A stretch of DNA of 44,426 bases from Ruminococcus sp. (GTDB lineage Bacteria > Bacillota > Clostridia > Oscillospirales > Ruminococcaceae). The stretch spans positions 1 to 44,426 of the forward strand of contig SVNO01000008.1 in NCBI GenBank assembly GCA_015066845.1, written 5' to 3'. A program made the position numbers and the translations under genes. The notes below the pieces were generated by a model. It was not told the origin of the DNA. It worked only from the letters and a program-made list of their open reading frames with translations, and searched no databases. Positions 41,386 through 44,426 of this stretch are shown here, piece by piece (within the stretch, counting starts at the first letter, position 1; each line of letters starts with the position of its first letter).

Positions 41386-42288
41386 TTATTCCGTTTCCTG
41401 CTCCAGTGCGTTACCGCGTCTGCCGCTGACTGCACGGATAATCCCGAACAGTACCAGACATACAACGGAAATCACCAGTACAAGAATTGCCATGGACTGC
41501 GCACGGCTGACCAGAAGTTCCAGAAAACCAACCACTGCCGCGAAAATCTGCGGGTCTTTGATGGCAAAGCCTGCAAAATAATCCGTCTGCGTGACATACA
41601 CACAGGGTGCAAGCAGCAGCAGGGATGCTGTGAGTCCGGCTGTACCACACCAGTAGAGCATGTGGGACATCTGCCGGAGATTGCAAAGCAGCAGCAAAAT
41701 CAGTAGGATGCCCAGTACGATCAGACATGCCGCCTGTGCAAACAGCAGATAAGTCAGATAATGCCGCGCTGAGCCAAGCCAGCCCTTTTCATGCATCATC
41801 GACATCTTGAACGTATCTGCCACAAACAGGATTTCTGCCTCTGCCTCTGCAATGACGGAAGCGACCTTTTCTTCGTAAACTTTGTCCTTGACAACATTGT
41901 GTTCCGCTGCATAGTCACTGAAAAACTGTGTGACCGATTCCTCCAGTAAGGTGAAATCCATCGTGAATTCATAGGTTTCCGTCTTTCCGCTAAGGTAGTC
42001 AAATGCCTGTGCTACGCTGGCATTGATGCCCTCCTTCAGCGCCGGCTGCGGTATCGCGTCCATGAACACTTCTGCTGGAATGCCCGTGCTGTTCGCACGC
42101 GTTTTGAAATAGGTTTCCAGTGATTTGTACGCCTTTTCGTCCAGCTGCTCCTGCTCGGTAATGGTGCGGAAACTGTCGGCATTGAGTACCTGTGTGCGGA
42201 CAAATGCTGTCAGCAGAGTGGCAAGCAATACGAATACCAGCAGAATGGTCAGCAGAATATTGGGGATATAGCAACGTATTTTCATCAT
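41386..42288 (-). CDS. Integral membrane protein of unknown function in the sortase operon
   Basis: 300 residues. One N-terminal helix (about 9-30), an extracytoplasmic domain of ~140 residues (rich in Glu/Lys, e.g. ITEQEQLDEKAYKSLETYF), then about three more helices (about 175-205, 213-235, 255-285) and a charged tail. I do not assign a family; DUF1461-like proteins have a similar layout. It overlaps the sortase stop by four bases; of the two adjacent ATGs, 42285 is better spaced from AGGAGG than 42288. It could help present substrates to the sortase. Confidence 0.82.
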   Translation of the reverse strand: MMKIRCYIPNILLTILLVFVLLATLLTAFVRTQVLNADSFRTITEQEQLDEKAYKSLETYFKTRANSTGIPAEVFMDAIPQPALKEGINASVAQAFDYLSGKTETYEFTMDFTLLEESVTQFFSDYAAEHNVVKDKVYEEKVASVIAEAEAEILFVADTFKMSMMHEKGWLGSARHYLTYLLFAQAACLIVLGILLILLLLCNLRQMSHMLYWCGTAGLTASLLLLAPCVYVTQTDYFAGFAIKDPQIFAAVVGFLELLVSRAQSMAILVLVISVVCLVLFGIIRAVSGRRGNALEQETE

Positions 42289-43004
42289 TCCGCCTCCTGT
42301 GTGATGGTATCCTGCGCCTGTACATAGAACTGCTTGCTCACCAGTGATGCCAGTACGCCCACGCGTGTGGTGGACGTGCCGAGCACCTGCGCTTCGCAGG
42401 TGTAGAGCGTCAGATGGTCCGTTTCCTTGGGGAGGATGTGGGTTTTGTCGGTGTTTTCAAATTTTACCTGCTCATATGCCTCATAGGTGAAAATGCCGTA
42501 TTTGGTGTACAGGACGATTTCATCCCCCGGCGCGATCTTGTGCATATCCGCAAAAAAGGTGTTCACATGCGCGTCAATGACCACATTGCCCACTTCGCCG
42601 AGCACCTTGGATGCAGATGCCTGACATGCGCCGCGTTCGAGCAGCTCCGGTGTAGAACCCCAGTAAACCGGCACGGAAAGGTTGATGGCATCGCATTCGA
42701 GTACCGCGTACTGCTCACCAAAGGACGGCCGCTGAATTTCTCCGGTGTCGGAAAATTGCTGCTCCTGTTCCGCAGGTTTCTGTGTGCTGATTTCATTTTC
42801 CTTGATGACAAGCCCATCCAGACCGGATGCCGGCTTGATTTTCATATCGTCCATAAAGGCAATGTGCAGATAGGTCTGCACCTTTTCATAGGGCTTGATG
42901 AGTGCCGCTGCACTGACTGCCGTGCACAGGATCATCAGCAGCACCGTGGTGATAATGTACACCAGAGGATGCGCTCCCGTCCGTCTTTCTTTTTTTACTG
43001 CCAA
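42285..43004 (-). CDS. srt: Sortase (class C/D/E-like)
   Basis: 239 residues. An N-terminal membrane helix (about 13-36) anchors the enzyme with its catalytic barrel outside. The triad is visible: His146 (VVIDAHVNTFF), Cys203 in TLYTCEAQ, Arg214 (STTRVGVLA). The spacing is normal for sortases. A linker rich in Gln/Glu/Pro lies at 70-95. Its partner is probably the secreted protein encoded just upstream, whose C-terminus has a sorting-signal layout. Class cannot be fixed without structure-based comparison. Confidence 0.93.
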   Translation of the reverse strand: MAVKKERRTGAHPLVYIITTVLLMILCTAVSAAALIKPYEKVQTYLHIAFMDDMKIKPASGLDGLVIKENEISTQKPAEQEQQFSDTGEIQRPSFGEQYAVLECDAINLSVPVYWGSTPELLERGACQASASKVLGEVGNVVIDAHVNTFFADMHKIAPGDEIVLYTKYGIFTYEAYEQVKFENTDKTHILPKETDHLTLYTCEAQVLGTSTTRVGVLASLVSKQFYVQAQDTITQEAE

Positions 43005-43024
43005 GGTATACTCCTTTCTGCCGC

Positions 43025-43894
43025 TTACTGTACGCCGCCGTCAGTACGGCAGAGATGGCGGTAGACCAGTGCAAAGCCGGCTGCTGCAAGCAGTACGGCA
43101 ATGGCTGCGGCTGCAAGCAGACCATCGTGGGCAATGCCTGTTTCGTCAATGGTAATGCCGGTCGCGCTCTTGTCAATGATCGTGCCCTCGTCATCGCGTA
43201 CCGTAATGGCAATGCCCTCGGCAGAGATGGAGTCCACAGCAATGTTCATATTCATTTCTTTTGCTGCATCAATATAGCCCTGCAGCAGCTCCGCCTGGTC
43301 GTTCACATTCATCTGCTTGATGATGCTGTTGCGCTCACCGGGGGTGAGGTTGTTGAGAAATGCTTCCTTATCCGCAGGGGACATGGAATTGACATAGGCA
43401 ATTTTCTCGTCCAGTGACATCATAATGAAGTCGTAGGAGCTGATGGTGGTGGATGCAGGCTGCGTTTCTGCGGGTGCAGTTGTGCCGGCTGCTGTGCCGG
43501 AATTTGCCGGAGTCTGTGTGGCAGGCTGTGTCTGTGCAGCATCCGTCTGTGCAGGCGGCTGTGTTGCCGGCTGTGTCTGTGCAGGCTGCGTCTGTGCAGG
43601 CTGTGAAGGCTGTACAGTACCGCCGTTATTGAAAATATCGTCGATCTTGTCATCTGCCTGCTGGTCGTATTCGCAGAGTCTTGCGTAAGCTTCTTCTAAA
43701 TCTTTCTCGGTATATTCACCGGTTGCCCAGTAATTGTAGCCGAGCTGCACCTGCTCCTCCGGAAAGCCGACTTCACGCGCTTTCTGCGCAACATCGTCAA
43801 CGGTGATCGCAGCTGCATGGAGTCCGCCGCCGCAAAGACAGCAGGCAGTGAGGACGGCTGCAAATGCAGTATGTCTTTTGTAAATTCGCTTCAT
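43025..43894 (-). CDS. Secreted surface protein with Pro/Gln/Thr repeat linker, probable sortase substrate
   Basis: 289 residues. Signal peptide 1-~28 (KRIYKRHTAFAAVLTACCLCGGGLHA). A helical domain (30-90) is followed by a low-complexity linker at 94-150 built from QPAQT/QPATQ-type units, and a second helical domain (153-215). The end is ITIDETGIAHDG (247-258), a hydrophobic stretch 259-278 and a basic tail YRHLCR. This is the tripartite cell-wall sorting signal, with IDETG where LPxTG is usual. The sortase gene follows after 20 bases. Function on the surface unknown. Confidence 0.85.
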   Translation of the reverse strand: MKRIYKRHTAFAAVLTACCLCGGGLHAAAITVDDVAQKAREVGFPEEQVQLGYNYWATGEYTEKDLEEAYARLCEYDQQADDKIDDIFNNGGTVQPSQPAQTQPAQTQPATQPPAQTDAAQTQPATQTPANSGTAAGTTAPAETQPASTTISSYDFIMMSLDEKIAYVNSMSPADKEAFLNNLTPGERNSIIKQMNVNDQAELLQGYIDAAKEMNMNIAVDSISAEGIAITVRDDEGTIIDKSATGITIDETGIAHDGLLAAAAIAVLLAAAGFALVYRHLCRTDGGVQ

Positions 43895-43929
43895 AAATTC
43901 CCTTCCTTTTTTCTGTGTGTGAGCATTGC

Positions 43930-44426
43930 TCAGCGGTTTGCTTTCAGTCTTGCTTTGAATAGCTCCTTCATTTTCATCTTTCCTGCCTCGGTTTCTATTT
44001 CCGATGCTTTCAGCTCTCCCAGATAGATCGCCGTCATCAGCTGAATGTATGCTTCACCAAGTGCAGTCGTCAGCAGTCCTGCCGTTGCGCCGGAAATCAT
44101 ACCGCCAGCCACTGTTCCTGCGCCGGGGATGAGCTTGATGAGATTGGCAGTGATGGTTCTGCCCAGTACGGTCGCACCACCTGCGCCAAGGGTGGAGGAT
44201 ACAAAGCCTGTGAGGATGCTCCGGCTGATGTTCAGTCCGAAAATTGCCGTGATCGAGGCGATCATTGCCACCTGTGTCGGCACGAGCATTGCTGCGTCCG
44301 CAAAGGGGACGGGTGTCATACCCTCACCAAAGGCCGCTGTAGTCGCAGCCGCCACTGCCGCGTGAGCGCGTTTTTTTTTATGTTCCAGTGATACTTTCTG
44401 CACATGGCTGAGCGTGTCCTGCAATT
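43930..44426 (-). CDS. DUF697-type membrane-associated protein, N-terminus outside window
   Basis: At least 164 residues; the frame stays open to the window edge, and the first in-window TTG is probably internal. The visible part has two amphipathic glycine-rich hydrophobic hairpins (about 25-70 and 75-130: VPFADAAMLVPTQVAMIASI, GAGTVAGGMISGATAGLLTT), typical of DUF697, a C-terminal domain that often follows an Era-like GTPase. The missing part is therefore likely a GTPase domain. It ends in a basic, Lys-rich tail and lies 35 bases before the surface-protein gene. Confidence 0.85.
   Translation of the reverse strand, partial: LQDTLSHVQKVSLEHKKKRAHAAVAAATTAAFGEGMTPVPFADAAMLVPTQVAMIASITAIFGLNISRSILTGFVSSTLGAGGATVLGRTITANLIKLIPGAGTVAGGMISGATAGLLTTALGEAYIQLMTAIYLGELKASEIETEAGKMKMKELFKARLKANR

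Noticed and set aside
43930-44426. Complete small protein starting at the in-window TTG near 44424
   Set aside because: The frame is open to the window edge and the DUF697 domain usually follows an N-terminal GTPase, so the true start is most likely outside.

Overview
The window reads as the chromosome of an anaerobic, mid-GC member of the Firmicutes, most likely a Ruminococcus-like member of the Oscillospiraceae (inference from gene content and style, not from a database match). AGGAGG ribosome binding sites and sigma-A promoters (TTGACN-N17-TATAAT, often with an extended TGn) are everywhere. The ffs-dnaX-ybaB-recR block, two DegV proteins, an acetate kinase, a glycogen synthase, a NifS/NifU pair, a flavodiiron protein with rubredoxin and a sortase all fit an anaerobic Gram-positive fermenter. 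No tRNA, rRNA, CRISPR array, complete insertion sequence or prophage was seen.

Layout. 171-4861 (minus): a Fic protein followed by a heterodimeric ABC exporter with one degenerate ATP site. 5060-7546 (minus): nifU and nifS, whose leader carries a MITE-like foldback element, then a DUF1836 regulator. 7788-12604: DegV, HAD phosphatase, TmcAL, acetate kinase and cytidine deaminase. 12665-13574: a secreted small protein and a divergent XRE regulator around a promoter bracketed by two near-identical palindromes. 13963-27152 (minus): a contiguous 12-gene surface-glycan cluster with a Wzm/Wzt ABC exporter, five cytoplasmic glycosyltransferases, a GT-C-like membrane protein, a coiled-coil methyltransferase and its coiled-coil partner, and an LPG-synthase-like membrane protein. 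A metallophosphoesterase leads it behind a consensus promoter. 27391-28839: glycogen synthase. 29321-29905: an SCP2-like domain fused to a histone-H1-like tail. 29929-30424: a candidate small RNA (minus) and the SRP RNA (plus). 30438-33052: dnaX, ybaB and recR. 33480-37249: a second DegV, a HAD protein, flavodiiron protein and rubredoxin. 37302-39226 (minus): an AAA ATPase plus TOPRIM-like protein, a probable anti-phage pair. 39518-40065: a HEYGH membrane protein behind a structured leader with two competing hairpins. 40281-41222: a divergent NadA homologue. 41386-44426 (minus): a membrane protein, sortase, probable sortase substrate and a DUF697 protein cut by the window edge.

Intergenic space is unusually rich in repeats. 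One family of modular hairpin arrays ending in TTTTTCGACAGACTG occurs at 1-157, 13605-13952, 33082-33252 and 40083-40240, with a remnant at 8701-8736. A second family with GGCAACACCGCACAAAG ends sits in the leaders of nifS and of the ATPase operon. A third foldback lies after ackA.

The best candidates for undescribed biology are the ATPase/TOPRIM pair, the secreted protein with its own operator-flanked promoter, the alternative-hairpin leader at 39518-39635, the candidate small RNA at 29929-30089, the NadA-like protein lacking the usual CTSSNA motif, and the modular hairpin repeats.
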